A stretch of 54,029 nucleotides of DNA from Phaeodactylibacter sp. Lineage in GTDB: Bacteria; Bacteroidota; Bacteroidia; Chitinophagales; Saprospiraceae. The DNA lies in contig JAGFJE010000118.1 of assembly GCA_024103175.1 (NCBI GenBank), forward strand, positions 1 to 54,029, read 5' to 3'. The notes under the pieces are model-generated. The model saw only the letters and a program-made list of their open reading frames with translations, was not told the DNA's origin and made no database searches. Positions within the stretch are counted from its first letter, which is position 1. Every line of letters begins with the position of its first letter. Shown here one piece after another: positions 1-8,891 of this stretch. The position numbers were made by a program, and so were the translations under genes.

Positions 1-89
1 GTATGAGCGGATGCACAATCCGTTTTTGACGGGGAGGTAAGGGCGGAAAACAGGGTTGGATAGTGAAAGCGGCACGAATTAACGGGTGA

Positions 90-228
90 GGCCACCAGTC
101 TAGCGTTGGACAAAGTCGGAAATCGGACACGAGCGAAGCGACTGACGGAGTAAATCGGAATTCGGAATGGCTTGGGACGTTCCGCAACATCTTGGCTATC
201 AATAGTGTCCAACGTTAGACGGGTGGCC
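90..228. mobile_element. MITE-like element, copy 1 (139 bp, 8-bp TSD)
   Basis: The ends are 23-nt inverted repeats (90-112 and 206-228) matching at 21 of 23 positions and related to GGCTACCCGTCTAACGTTGG plus ACA. The element is flanked by a perfect direct repeat ACGGGTGA (82-89 and 229-236), the mark of an 8-bp target duplication. It has no coding capacity. The interior shares both shoulders with copy 3 (8572-8742), including GGACGTTCCGCAAC near the right end. An 8-bp duplication is known for several IS families (for example ISL3, IS66, IS1595); the mobilising transposase is not in this window. Confidence 0.88.
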
Positions 229-322
229 ACGGGTGAATTTTAGCTACTGTTAACCAGGGCGTTAAGAGACTACGAAATCGCCCGTGAATTCGGCCTAGTC
301 GCGCTAGTTACGCGAAACTAAT

Positions 323-363
323 GGCTAGTGGCCAGTCGACTTAAAGTCGCCTGGCCACTAGCC
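323..363. repeat. Strong hairpin, 12-bp arms
   Basis: GGCTAGTGGCCA (323-334) is repeated in inverse at 352-363, with further partial pairing (GTCGAC/GTCG) inside. No T-tract and no flanking target duplication is present, so it is neither a classic terminator nor a member of the nearby MITE family. Its function is unknown. Confidence 0.6.
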
Positions 364-516
364 GGGCTTCGAAAAACCTGCGGCTTATGCAAAGTTACCG
401 ATTTTTTCGGGCAAGAACCAGGACAAACCTCTGCCCTGCTTCACCCCACTAAGTGAGGCAAAACGGAAATAAAAAAGACTTAAGCAACTGATTATCAACC
501 TATAGCCGCAGCAACC

Positions 517-629
517 GGCTAACATTCTAGGGCTGGACGAGTTCGCAGTTCGGTATTCGCTGTTCGCAACAGCGGGAGGCTGCTTGGGCTTACCTGTTTC
601 TAACAGTGTCCAACGTTAGACGGATAGCC
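517..629. mobile_element. MITE-like element, copy 2 (113 bp, 8-bp TSD)
   Basis: The right terminal repeat (607-629) is a near-consensus TIR; the left one (517-538) is more diverged and resembles the left end of copy 4 (CTAGGGCTGGAC versus CTAAGGCTGGAC). The flanks carry a perfect direct repeat CAGCAACC (509-516 and 630-637). The interior is unrelated to copies 1 and 3 and includes simple TTCGCAGTTCGGTATTCGC-like sequence. Confidence 0.85.
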
Positions 630-660
630 CAGCAACCCAAAACACATTCATAACAAACTG

Positions 661-1266
661 CTACTCAAACAACCGCCCCTGCAACTCATCCGGCAACTGC
701 CGGAACGACCGCCGGTGGTGAGGGGAAAGCCCGTGCTCCTGAATGGCCTTCCGGTGCTCCCTGGTCGGATATCCTTTGTTGGCGCACCACCGGTAATGGG
801 GGTATTCGGCGTCGAGCTGCATCATATAATCGTCGCGGTAGGTTTTGGCGAGGATGGAAGCGGCGGCTATAGACAGCATGATGCCGTCACCCTTGATGAT
901 ACAGTGGTGAGGGATGCGGCGGTAAGGCCGGAAGCGGTTGCCGTCGATGAGGAGGGATTCCGGGGCGGGGTCCAGCTGATAGATGGCGCGGTGCATGGCC
1001 AGGAAGGAAGCGTTGAGGATGTTGACCTTATCGATCTCCTGAGGGCTCGCGGTGGCGACGGCCCAGGCCAGGGCGGACTCCTCCACGACTTGGCGCGCTT
1101 CGTAGCGCTCCTCCTCGGTGAGCTGTTTGGAGTCGTTGAGCAGCGGGTGGGCAAACCCCTTGGGCAGGATGACGGCGGCGGCAAAGACCGGGCCGGCCAG
1201 GCAGCCGCGCCCCGCTTCGTCACAACCAGCTTCCACCAGGCGCTCGTCCAGATAAGGTTTTAACAT
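661..1266 (-). CDS. rnhB: Ribonuclease HII
   Basis: Cytosolic endonuclease that cuts the RNA strand of RNA-DNA hybrids, removing misincorporated ribonucleotides. The 201-residue length is normal for the family. The N-terminal motif [13 protein letters not shown] (D16 and E17 catalytic), the DSKQLT segment and the LLIDGN motif at about residue 107 provide the acidic metal-binding residues. The start follows a TAnnTTTG-type promoter on the same strand (1324-1331). It stands alone, divergent from the large outer-membrane gene that follows. Confidence 0.95.
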   Translation of the reverse strand: MLKPYLDERLVEAGCDEAGRGCLAGPVFAAAVILPKGFAHPLLNDSKQLTEEERYEARQVVEESALAWAVATASPQEIDKVNILNASFLAMHRAIYQLDPAPESLLIDGNRFRPYRRIPHHCIIKGDGIMLSIAAASILAKTYRDDYMMQLDAEYPHYRWCANKGYPTREHRKAIQEHGLSPHHRRSFRQLPDELQGRLFE

Positions 1267-1323
1267 AAATTATAAACTTGCCGGCAAACTATTGGGCGTT
1301 TAAAGCCTTCTGTAAAGGTACGG

Positions 1324-1331
1324 CAAAGGTA
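1324..1331 (-). promoter_or_regulatory. Bacteroidota -7 element for rnhB
   Basis: On the minus strand the sequence reads TACCTTTG, matching TAnnTTTG, about 60 bp upstream of the rnhB start. A second partial match, TACCTTTAC, lies just downstream (1314-1322). A TTTTGC at 1348-1353 is a weak -33 candidate at slightly short spacing. Assigned by consensus only. Confidence 0.45.
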
Positions 1332-1538
1332 AGAATTTGCCCAGAAAGCAAAAATGAGGATATCGGCCGGCACGCCAGGTAAAAAAACCGTGGCCATTTC
1401 AACTGCCCATTGTCTTAATAGAATAGCCACCGGCTTCTCGAAGCCAGGCGCCAACTGATGGAACCATTTAACAAATTGATCCGGCTCAAAGAAACGGTAC
1501 AACGATATAACCCACGAACCCATATAATCCCATCCAGT

Positions 1539-4043
1539 ATGAATCGAATTCTCCTGCTCCTGCTCATCTGCTGCTGGCACACTCTGGCCTGGGGGCAGTT
1601 TACCATCTACGGGCGGGTGCAGGATGCCGACACCCGGGAAGGCATCCCCTTCGCCAACGTTTTCTTTGAAGGCACCACCCTGGGGACTTCCACCGATGTG
1701 GATGGATACTTCGAATTTAAAGTAAAAAAACTATACGATACGCTCTCGGCCTCCGCTATCGGCTTTGAAGCCCAGCATAAGGCCATCAGCCTGGATTCTA
1801 CTATCCAGGAGGTTAATTTTTCCCTGGGAGGTTCCGCCCTCGTCCTGGACGAGGTGGTCGTCATCGCCGGAGAAAACCCGGCCAACCGCATCGTACGGGG
1901 CATCATCGAAAAGAAAGAGCAGAACCGAATCGACGCGCTCAACTCCTTCCAGTACGAAAGCTATTCCAAGATCGAACTCGACCTGGAGAACATCGACCCC
2001 AAACTGCAGAAGAGCAAATTGCTCAAACCTTTCGCCTTTGTCTTTGAAAACATCGACAGCACCTCCGACGAAAAGCCCTTTCTGCCCGTATACATCAACG
2101 AGGTGCTCTCCGATGTCTATTACGTGAAAGAGGAGGGCCAGCCCAAATCCGTTATACAGGCCCAGCGCACTTCCGGGACGGACAACCAGACCATCATTGA
2201 ATACATCAAGCGCATCCACCAGGATTACAACATCTACGACGACTGGATCTACGTGCTGGAAAAACCCTTCGTCAGCCCCTTCTCCAAATCGGGCCTGGGC
2301 TATTATGAATACTACATCCTGGACAGCACCAGCATCGACGGGCACTGGAGCTACAAGCTCAAGTTCAAGCCCAAGCGCAAACAGGAAAACACCTTCTATG
2401 GCGACTTCTGGGTGGCCGACTCCATCTTCGCCGTCCAACGGGTGAACATGCGCATGAGCCCCGATGTGAACATCAACCTGGTGACCCGGATCATCATTTA
2501 CGAGGAATTCACCCCGCAGGACAGCGCCTGGATACCCGTCAAAAAGAAAATGGTGGTGGACTTCACCCCCACGGAGGGCGCCCCGGGCATGATCGCCCGG
2601 CGGACAGAGACCTTCCGGGAGTTCACCGCCAACCAGCCGGCCACCCGGCAGCACTACCAGGAAAAGGACCCCTTCTATATTTACGAGAACGTGGAGGTAG
2701 AAAGCGACAGCTTCTGGGCGGAGATGCGCCACGAGCCCCTTAGCAAAACCGAAGCGGCCGTCTACGCCATGGTCGACAGCATTCAGAACGTACCGCTCTT
2801 CAAGACATACGTCGAGATCGTCGAGATCATCTTTATCGGGTATTTCGAGCTGGGGCCGGTGGAAATAGGCCCGTATTCCTCCCTCTACAGCACCAACCCG
2901 GTGGAGGGCGACCGCTTCCGCATCGGCCTGCGCACCAGCGACCAGTTCAGCGAAGAGGTACGCCTGGGCGGATACCTCGCCTATGGCCTGAGAGACGAGG
3001 ACTTCAAATACGGGGCCGACGTGAAATGGCTGGTATCCAAAAACCCGCGCATCGTGGCGGGCGCCGCTTACCAGAATGACATCAGCCTGAACAGTGAGAA
3101 CAGCGAAGATTTCGTGGAGGGGGACCTCTTTACCGGGCTCTTCCGGCGCAACCTTATGCAAAAACTCATCCGGGTGCGGGAGGGCAAAGCTTTCTTCGAG
3201 CGCTACTGGAAGAGTGGCTTCTCCAACCGCATTACCTTCCTCAACCGGAGCATGGACCCCTACGGCGCCGTGACCGAAGACGGCCGTGGGTTCAATTACG
3301 CCTACCTGCCCGACCCGGGATCCTTTTCCGATATCGATACCACCATCAACACCACTGAGGTCATCCTCAAGGCACGCTACGCCTTCGATGAGATGATCAT
3401 CGATACCGATTTCAGCCGCACCAGTTTCGGCTCGCAACACCCCATCATCGAACTGCAATACACCCTCGGGGTCAGTGGGGTCATGGGCAGCAGCTACAAC
3501 TACCACAAGGTGGGGCTCAGCTACCGCCATTATTTCTACCTCAACCCCTTCGGCTGGATGTCCTACCGCCTCAACGCCGGCAAGGTATTCGGTACGGCGC
3601 CCTTCCTCCTGATGGAGGTCCACCCCGGAAACGAGGGCTACTTCACCGGCCGGGAAATCTTCAATATGATGACCCGCTACGAATTTGCCAGCGACGCCTA
3701 CGCCAGCATCTTCCTGGAACACCACTTCGACGGCTTCCTGCTCAACAAAATACCGCTGCTGCGCAAGCTCAACTTCCGCTCCTACGCCACCTTCAAAGGT
3801 GTGATCGGCAGCATCTCGGCAAAAAACCGGGACGCCAACAGCCTCAACGCCTTCGTACCCACCGAAGAAGACACCTACGCCGGCTTTCGCACTCCCGGCA
3901 AACGGCCCTATATGGAGGCCAGCGTGGGCATCGAAAACATCCTCAAAATATTTCAGGTGGAATTATCCTGGCGCCTCAGTTACCTGGACAACCCGCAGGC
4001 AAGAAGGTTTGGGCTGCGGTTTGGGACGGCGTTTTATTTCTGA
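1539..4043 (+). CDS. DUF5686 / carboxypeptidase-regulatory-like outer-membrane protein
   Basis: Probable outer-membrane protein of about 834 residues. The start at 1539 gives a clean signal peptide (MNRILLLLLICCWHTLAWGQ); the frame is open further upstream but that extension lacks secretion features. An N-terminal CarboxypepD_reg-like beta domain (GRVQDADTREGIPFANVFFEGT, about residues 20-105) is followed by the DUF5686 region and a C-terminus rich in alternating aromatic beta strands ending in FGLRFGTAFYF, typical of a barrel. The family is widespread in Bacteroidota without a settled function; involvement in envelope assembly or uptake is inference. Confidence 0.88.
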   Translation: MNRILLLLLICCWHTLAWGQFTIYGRVQDADTREGIPFANVFFEGTTLGTSTDVDGYFEFKVKKLYDTLSASAIGFEAQHKAISLDSTIQEVNFSLGGSALVLDEVVVIAGENPANRIVRGIIEKKEQNRIDALNSFQYESYSKIELDLENIDPKLQKSKLLKPFAFVFENIDSTSDEKPFLPVYINEVLSDVYYVKEEGQPKSVIQAQRTSGTDNQTIIEYIKRIHQDYNIYDDWIYVLEKPFVSPFSKSGLGYYEYYILDSTSIDGHWSYKLKFKPKRKQENTFYGDFWVADSIFAVQRVNMRMSPDVNINLVTRIIIYEEFTPQDSAWIPVKKKMVVDFTPTEGAPGMIARRTETFREFTANQPATRQHYQEKDPFYIYENVEVESDSFWAEMRHEPLSKTEAAVYAMVDSIQNVPLFKTYVEIVEIIFIGYFELGPVEIGPYSSLYSTNPVEGDRFRIGLRTSDQFSEEVRLGGYLAYGLRDEDFKYGADVKWLVSKNPRIVAGAAYQNDISLNSENSEDFVEGDLFTGLFRRNLMQKLIRVREGKAFFERYWKSGFSNRITFLNRSMDPYGAVTEDGRGFNYAYLPDPGSFSDIDTTINTTEVILKARYAFDEMIIDTDFSRTSFGSQHPIIELQYTLGVSGVMGSSYNYHKVGLSYRHYFYLNPFGWMSYRLNAGKVFGTAPFLLMEVHPGNEGYFTGREIFNMMTRYEFASDAYASIFLEHHFDGFLLNKIPLLRKLNFRSYATFKGVIGSISAKNRDANSLNAFVPTEEDTYAGFRTPGKRPYMEASVGIENILKIFQVELSWRLSYLDNPQARRFGLRFGTAFYF

Positions 4044-4081
4044 GGGCGCTTGGAAGGGGAACTACAAGGCTTCGTCTTAAA

Positions 4082-5197
4082 CTATTCTATAAACAATTCC
4101 ACTATTTTAAATAATGAGTACTGGTCGAAATTGGTGCTTAAATTACAGGTGATAGCGATAACCAGTTCTTCATTCGGGTAAACAAGAAGAAATGAACGGC
4201 CACCGATAGAACTGCCTCCATGATGAACGTATTTTCTGCCTTTATCATCAATATCTATTCTCCAACCAATGCCGTAATTTGTTTTTTCGCCATTATTGAG
4301 CGATGCTGGTGTCCAGAGTAATTCTTTGGTTGACTCTGATATAAATTGATTGTTTAGAAGGTTCTGTGAGAATAAGGCCAAATCATAAGATGTTGAAAGA
4401 TAGCCACCACCTGCCCATTTATTGGAATTATTAACATAGTAGCCATTGACTATTTCGCCATCTGACTCGTCATAGAATCTTGATTTATTGGATATAATAC
4501 GAGCATTAACATCAGGAACCGTATTTTTGAGATTCATAGGTGAAAGGACAGAATCTTGCATAAATACCAAATAATCCATACCAGAAGCTCCTTCAATAAC
4601 GGCACTTAAAAGGACATAGCCGTAAGTGCTATAACTGTATTTTGTACCAGGCTCAAATAGCAAAGAATCATTTTTGAAAACATTTACACTTTCCTCAATT
4701 GACTTGAAATCGCTCCTATTAAGAAATTCACCATTCCGATAATTGTAGTCTCTTATTCCAGCTGTATGAGATACAAGGCCGCCAATAGTAATTTCCCATT
4801 TTTTCTCTGGAAAATAGGGTACATATTTTTGAACGGGATCATTTAGATTAAGCCTATTTTCTTCCATCAATTTCCCTATGGCAATACCTGTAAGGGTCTT
4901 TGAAATGCTTCCTATACGGAATTTGGTATTTAATTTAGCGGGGACATTGTTTTCCAAATCAGCGAAGCCAAAACTTTCTGCCCAAATGACCTCGTCTTTT
5001 GTCGCTATCGTAATTGAAAGCCCTGGAATATTCTTTTCAATTATTAAATCAGAAACAAATTTCTGAGCCTCCTCAATTTTTTTGGAGTATTCGTTATTTG
5101 AATAGAACACTGCTGATTGGTCAACTTGAGCTATTGCAGGATGATAGAATAGAAGGACTCCCACAATAGTGAATAAATGACATTGTAATACTTTCAT
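4082..5197 (-). CDS. Serine hydrolase, beta-lactamase/class C PBP-like family
   Basis: Exported hydrolase of the beta-lactamase superfamily, likely acting on peptidoglycan peptides, D-amino-acid peptides or esters (substrate unknown). The start at 5197 begins the signal peptide MKVLQCHLFTIVGVLLFYHPAIAQ. The SxxK motif is SISK (about residue 97), the second motif is YSTYGY, with Thr where many members have Asn, and the third is HHGGSSIGG. The gene is clearly more AT-rich than its neighbours, as is the AraC regulator upstream on the same strand, which suggests a joint horizontal origin. Confidence 0.85.
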   Translation of the reverse strand: MKVLQCHLFTIVGVLLFYHPAIAQVDQSAVFYSNNEYSKKIEEAQKFVSDLIIEKNIPGLSITIATKDEVIWAESFGFADLENNVPAKLNTKFRIGSISKTLTGIAIGKLMEENRLNLNDPVQKYVPYFPEKKWEITIGGLVSHTAGIRDYNYRNGEFLNRSDFKSIEESVNVFKNDSLLFEPGTKYSYSTYGYVLLSAVIEGASGMDYLVFMQDSVLSPMNLKNTVPDVNARIISNKSRFYDESDGEIVNGYYVNNSNKWAGGGYLSTSYDLALFSQNLLNNQFISESTKELLWTPASLNNGEKTNYGIGWRIDIDDKGRKYVHHGGSSIGGRSFLLVYPNEELVIAITCNLSTNFDQYSLFKIVELFIE

Positions 5198-5358
5198 AAT
5201 GTTTTTTTGGTTATCCGGCATTTTCTGATCCAACCCAAAACCTCATCGTCAACCTCATTTTTATTCTCTGCTGATCCTGAATCCGATCCTTTGGATTTAT
5301 GGGCAATCAGATTGACAACCCCATGTGTTAATCCGTGTGTTTCCTTTAATAACTTAGA

Positions 5359-5376
5359 GCATGTTTGGAGGTAGTC
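5359..5376 (+). repeat. GTTTGGAGGTAGTC interspersed motif, copy 1
   Basis: GCATGTTTGGAGGTAGTC also occurs as both arms of a perfect hairpin at 16859-16919 and, in reverse complement, at 28470-28487. Here only one arm is present. It lies between the serine hydrolase and the AraC gene, in sequence with no credible gene. Confidence 0.5.
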
Positions 5377-5491
5377 CCCGACACTGCGTGTACGGGGCAG
5401 GCTATTTTGGCTGCAAATACCATTCAAGCCTCAAAACAGGCTTCTTAATTTGCAAAGATAGGAAGACAAAAACCGCTGGTATTGTAAAAAA

Positions 5492-6319
5492 TTAACCTTT
5501 GGAGTCTAAAGGAAAAAAGTTGGGTATGGATTTGTTATAGCCTTTTTTGATATATTTGGATGGATTAAACCCACTGAACTCCTGAAATTCTTTGATGAAG
5601 TGGGATTGATCTGTATAACCTGTTTCATAAACTATATCAGTCCAAACGATTTCCTCCTTTTGGTTTATAATCTGTAAAATTTTATTGAACCTAATGATTT
5701 TGTGAAGTGCTTTAGGAGAAAGGCCACTGTATTTTTTGAACTGATTAATCAGATGTTTTTGAGTGTTGGGGTAATCTTTTATTAGTTCACTATGTTTTGA
5801 AAACGGATTTTCTTGAAGGACAGAAAGCATCCTAAACAGGGACTCTGAAGGTGCTATTTTTTCATCAATTTGACTATCTAGCCAAACTTCAATAATGGCA
5901 AATTTATCTTCTATTGAAGTAGCTGATAGTATCTTTTGACGGATTTCAAAGATTGCATCTCCAAAAAAATGGCCCGCAGAAGTGATCGATTCACTGAAGC
6001 TTGAAATTGGCACTTTAAATAACGGGAAAGCACCCAAGGTTTTTAACTGAACTACAAGCATCTCGGAGTCTTTATGTGCTGAAATGCTCAGGTATTTTTG
6101 ATTTATTCCTGATACCCAAACTTTGGTAAACGTATCCTTAGGTTTAAGTTCCTCATCGTAAGTGTGTCTAGGTATATTATCCAGTTCAAAAAGAATAAAT
6201 ATATTCCCCGTGGGAACTACTCTTTCGATAGAATGCTCGGGCATGTAGCCTTTGTGGTAAAATATGCTTTCTACATATTTTGATAATTGTTGGTTTATAT
6301 GGTGAAATTCAAAAATCAT
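5492..6319 (-). CDS. AraC-family transcriptional regulator
   Basis: DNA-binding regulator of 275 residues. The N-terminal part (about 1-150, starting MIFEFHHINQQLSKYVESIF) resembles the ligand-sensing domain found in many Bacteroidota AraC proteins (DUF6597-like). The C-terminus carries two helix-turn-helix motifs, with WTDIVYETGYTDQSHFIKEFQEFSGFNPSKY as the canonical second half. AT-rich like the serine hydrolase downstream on the same strand, which it may control. Effector unknown. Confidence 0.88.
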   Translation of the reverse strand: MIFEFHHINQQLSKYVESIFYHKGYMPEHSIERVVPTGNIFILFELDNIPRHTYDEELKPKDTFTKVWVSGINQKYLSISAHKDSEMLVVQLKTLGAFPLFKVPISSFSESITSAGHFFGDAIFEIRQKILSATSIEDKFAIIEVWLDSQIDEKIAPSESLFRMLSVLQENPFSKHSELIKDYPNTQKHLINQFKKYSGLSPKALHKIIRFNKILQIINQKEEIVWTDIVYETGYTDQSHFIKEFQEFSGFNPSKYIKKGYNKSIPNFFPLDSKG

Positions 6320-6657
6320 TTCTATTTATGTTTTCTCGGTGTCTTTTTACCCTTACCCACCAACTCAAAGGAATGTCTGCGCCTCCCATCCTGAACATCA
6401 AGCTCTCGGACTGTCCCGCGCAGACATTTCAGTTGAACGAACCTGCTGCCAAGGGCTGGCGAACACTCCCATAGGGAAAGCCTCTACTACAAGGCGGCTC
6501 TTTCCAGAGCCTAATTTACGGTATTCTGGCTAATTTTATGGACAGCTGACACATTGACCCTGCCATCCCATTCGGATTTTGTTTATTACCAGCGCTTTCG
6601 AAGCAATTCTCACGGCTTTTCCTTACTTTTAAGCATAGCGAGGCCCGGCTTACCGCT
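6320..6657. other. Intergenic region, IS91 remnant downstream flank
   Basis: No credible gene. It holds an 11-bp inverted repeat (AATGTCTGCGC at 6372-6382 and its complement at 6418-6428). It lies 3' of the degenerate IS91-like transposase, where an IS91 replication origin end would be expected, but no recognised terminus could be assigned. Confidence 0.4.
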
Positions 6658-6701
6658 TTACTGATAAGCATTTTCCAACTTTTCCGGCCGTGCCCGCGCC
6701 T

Positions 6702-6731
6702 GCCCTGTGGAAGAGCCAAATTCCACAGGGC
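6702..6731. repeat. Palindromic repeat GCCCTGTGGAA / TTCCACAGGGC
   Basis: Perfect 11-bp inverted repeat with an 8-nt loop, inside the C-terminal tail frame of the IS91-like pseudogene. The core (CCTGTGGAA...TTCCACAGG) is shared with the palindrome inserted in the FAD oxidoreductase gene at 20049-20085. Confidence 0.7.
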
Positions 6732-7540
6732 TTACTTGGCTTCGCGGTGGGCTTCGGCCATGATGCAGGACATGCCGGTTTAAATAATGCCGGCTGGGCT
6801 CGATGAGCTCGGATTCAAAACTGTAACCGCCGCAGTGTTCGCATCGGTAGGGCTCTTCCGCTAAAAGTGCCCGTAGTATCTGGATCACCGTCCTAACCGT
6901 ATAGCCATTCCTTTTTAGCTTATCCGGTATTTTACCTTTCAGTTTTGCGTAGGCTACCCCCGAATGCAGCCCGTAGTGCCTCACCCGTTGAAAATAGGGC
7001 GGCAGCTGGTGCTGCAGGAACAATTGCATAGCCACCAGCGGCGGTAGATCCCGGTACTTCTTTGGCGCTGCTTTGCCTGGCTCCTGCCTGGAGTAATCAT
7101 TGTACTCGATGCGCACGTTTTTACCGCCTTTGTCATAATGCAGGCGCTTGTTAGATATCCCTATGCGGCAAATATAACGCCCGAGATATTCTTCGATTAC
7201 CTTTGTTTCGGCGGTGGGGCGCTGGTGGTTCACTACCCAACCCTTTTGGAGCAATTCCGCTTCCATTTCGGCAAAGGAGCGGTGATAGGCCACTTCTTCA
7301 TTACCCATCAGGCGCTTCAGCCCAGAGAGGAAAATATCCCGGAAGGCCCCGCGCAATTTTCGGAACGGGGCCAGTTTGTACTTTCGCCGGGGCCACTTCC
7401 ACTCCGGATTTGGCCCGCCTGTCCTGCCATTGCAGCCTTTTGATACCTTGGCACTGTGGGCACTGGCTATTGCCACAGGAAAAGTATTGATAGCGCACAT
7501 CGCCACATTGCCTGCAAGTGATCCGCCGGCCGCCCAAGGC

Positions 7541-7558
7541 CCCCGATAGCTATCGGGG
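7541..7558. repeat. 18-bp perfect palindrome inside the transposase frame
   Basis: CCCCGATAGCTATCGGGG interrupts the transposase between the CRT and LGGR segments that are adjacent in relatives, and changes the reading frame. It therefore looks like a small palindromic insertion and not ancestral coding sequence. Confidence 0.75.
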
Positions 7559-7654
7559 TGCGGCATACGCGGATCGAACGGATCAGCTTTATGGTTTGGC
7601 GGCTGGCTCCGTATACCCGAATGTATTCTTCTCCATAATCCCGGAATAATTGCC

Positions 7655-8524
7655 CTATAGTATGTCCGTCCGGCAGGTGATTTTCATGCCTGCAATGGGG
7701 TGCCGTACTTGTCTTTGATAGGACTTGCATAGGCGGATGTACCTGGCAGTGGTTTTGAGGTGCTTGTGCCCTAATTGTTCCTTTAAATATACCAAGTTCG
7801 TCCCATTCTCCAGGTGGTGGGTGGCATAGCAATGCCGGAAAACATGGGGGGATTCCGGCCGCCCTACGCCTGCCGCCGAGCGCGCGTTCTTTATTGCCCA
7901 TTGCGCTGAGCGTTGCGCCCAGGCGCTGCCTACGCGCTTTCCGTTAAAGAGTAGGTTCTTCGGGCGGTAAGCCCGGTAGTATTCACGTAGCAGCGCCAAC
8001 AGGCACAAAGGCATCTCCACATAGCGATCCTTAGCTCCTTTGCCTTTTACTACCCGGATTTGTAAGCGCTCTCCGTCAATATCCGATAGCTTCAGGCCCA
8101 ATGCCTCGCTTAGGCGTAGGCCCGTGCTGTACAACAGCACCATAAACACCTGGTGCTTGAAGGTGCCCCCACACTCGATTATCTTTTGCACCTCTCCCTG
8201 GGATAATACCGGCGGTAAACTCCGCTCTTTGCGTGGCCGGGGGATATGCTGGACATCCCAGGACAGGCCCATCACCTCCCGGTAAAACTTGTACATTGCC
8301 GAATAATCGCCGTTGATTGTCTGCCACTTCAACCCCTGCTTATGGCGGTACAGAATATATTCCCGGGCTTGTCCCTGGGTAAAAGGGCCGTCCATCCCAT
8401 GCTTCTCCCGGTAAGCAAAAAACTGCCGAAGGGCGCAGCCGTAGGCGTTCCGAGTGGCCTTGCTGAAGTTCTTCAAGGTCAGGTAAGCATCAAATTCTTC
8501 CAGGTGCTTTTGGTAGGTTTGCAT
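7655..8524 (-). CDS. Tyrosine recombinase, IS91-associated XerC/D-like
   Basis: Site-specific recombinase of 289 residues. The SAM-like core-binding domain occupies about 1-90; the catalytic domain follows, with R in STGLRLSEALGL, HVFRHCYATH (H-x-x-R), the LGHKHLKTT box and the nucleophile Y in ARYIRL. Its stop region overlaps the start of the IS91-like transposase; such pairs are known in IS91 relatives. It is not an integron IntI: it is short and lacks the IntI-specific insertion. The frame is intact although the partner transposase is dead. Confidence 0.85.
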   Translation of the reverse strand: MQTYQKHLEEFDAYLTLKNFSKATRNAYGCALRQFFAYREKHGMDGPFTQGQAREYILYRHKQGLKWQTINGDYSAMYKFYREVMGLSWDVQHIPRPRKERSLPPVLSQGEVQKIIECGGTFKHQVFMVLLYSTGLRLSEALGLKLSDIDGERLQIRVVKGKGAKDRYVEMPLCLLALLREYYRAYRPKNLLFNGKRVGSAWAQRSAQWAIKNARSAAGVGRPESPHVFRHCYATHHLENGTNLVYLKEQLGHKHLKTTARYIRLCKSYQRQVRHPIAGMKITCRTDIL

Positions 8525-8571
8525 CGCTATTGAGTTTGGTTATCAATAGCTTGTAAGGTAAGCGAAAACTG

Positions 8572-8742
8572 GGCTAGCGGTCTAGCGTTGGACAAAAGTC
8601 GGAAGCTTGCCCGGAAGAGCGAAGCGAAGACGGGTCGGAACGCGGCCCGTCCTCGTGCCTCGGCCGGGTAAAAAGTCGGAATGACTTTGGACGTTCCGCA
8701 ACTCTTTGGCTATCAATAGTGTCCAACATTAGACGGGTAGCC
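8572..8742. mobile_element. MITE-like element, copy 3 (171 bp, 8-bp TSD)
   Basis: Terminal inverted repeats lie at 8572-8594 and 8720-8742. The flanks carry a perfect direct repeat GAAAACTG (8564-8571 and 8743-8750). The interior is related to copy 1 at both ends (AGTCGGAA start; GGACGTTCCGCAAC and TTTGGCTATCAATAG near the right end) but has about 30 extra GC-rich bases in the middle. It sits between the recombinase start and the first attC-like site, so it may separate the recombinase from its promoter. Confidence 0.88.
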
Positions 8743-8802
8743 GAAAACTGAATTAATGGCCTGAAAAACAAATATTTATGGCTTTAAAAACCGGCAGGGA
8801 TT

Positions 8803-8871
8803 GTTCAACGTCCGGCACATACGGCGCGCCGCCGCTTAGGCGGCGTGATCGTTATGTGCATTGTTGTGTTG
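8803..8871 (-). other. attC-like recombination site A
   Basis: Read on the minus strand: an AAC-ending R'' box (ACACAAC, 8863-8869), L'' GCACATAACG, a GC-rich variable stem around CCTAAG, L' CGTATGTGC and an R' box GTTGAAC (8803-8809) fitting GTTRRRY. The L arms pair perfectly except for a single extra A in L'', the extrahelical base typical of attC. It lies about 20 bp past the stop of the HTH antitoxin and shares 27 of 33 core bases with site B. R'' deviates from consensus at one position. Confidence 0.62.
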
Positions 8872-8891
8872 TACGGCGCTCGCGCTTTCAT

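Larger units (their letters stand above)
1..660. other. Gene-free region holding two MITE copies and a hairpin
   Basis: No credible reading frame is visible. The stretch holds two copies of the TIR element described below (90-228 and 517-629) and a separate strong inverted repeat (arms 323-334 and 352-363). The remainder is unassigned. The region lies downstream of the minus-strand rnhB gene. Confidence 0.7.
6658..7664 (-). pseudogene. Degenerate IS91-like (HUH) transposase
   Basis: Remains of an IS91-family rolling-circle transposase in at least three frames. The N-terminal piece (LFRDYGEEYIRVYGASRQTIKLIRSIRVCRT, about 7645-7560) is broken by an 18-bp palindrome (7541-7558). The zinc-ribbon piece (CRQCGDVRYQYFSCGNSQCPQCQ) follows in another frame. 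After QWQDRR the sequence jumps to the later KYKLAPFRKLRG segment, so the middle of the protein, where the HUH metal-binding motif would lie, is missing. The C-terminal part (EYLGRYICRIGISNKRL, HYGLHSGVAYAKLKGKIP, CEHCGG) is well preserved to 6658. It cannot encode an active enzyme. It directly overlaps the end of the tyrosine recombinase gene, an arrangement known for some IS91 relatives. Confidence 0.82.

Noticed and set aside
323..363. The hairpin at 323-363 as another MITE copy
   Set aside because: Its ends do not match the 23-nt terminal repeat and there is no 8-bp flanking duplication.
1260..1580. 106-codon minus-strand frame next to rnhB
   Set aside because: It overlaps the signal-peptide region of the DUF5686 gene and the rnhB promoter, and has no domain.
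1731..3725. 664-codon open frame on the minus strand
   Set aside because: It lies wholly antisense to the DUF5686 gene; the protein is a monotonous Val/Gly/Asp/Glu-rich shadow with no domain, as expected from GC-rich codon use.
5194..5427. 77-codon frame upstream of the serine hydrolase
   Set aside because: It has no recognisable features, contains the dispersed GTTTGGAGGTAGTC repeat, and overlaps the hydrolase leader.
7655..8524. The tyrosine recombinase as an integron integrase IntI for the nearby attC-like sites
   Set aside because: It is too short, lacks the IntI-specific helix, and is coupled to an IS91-like transposase, which explains its presence.
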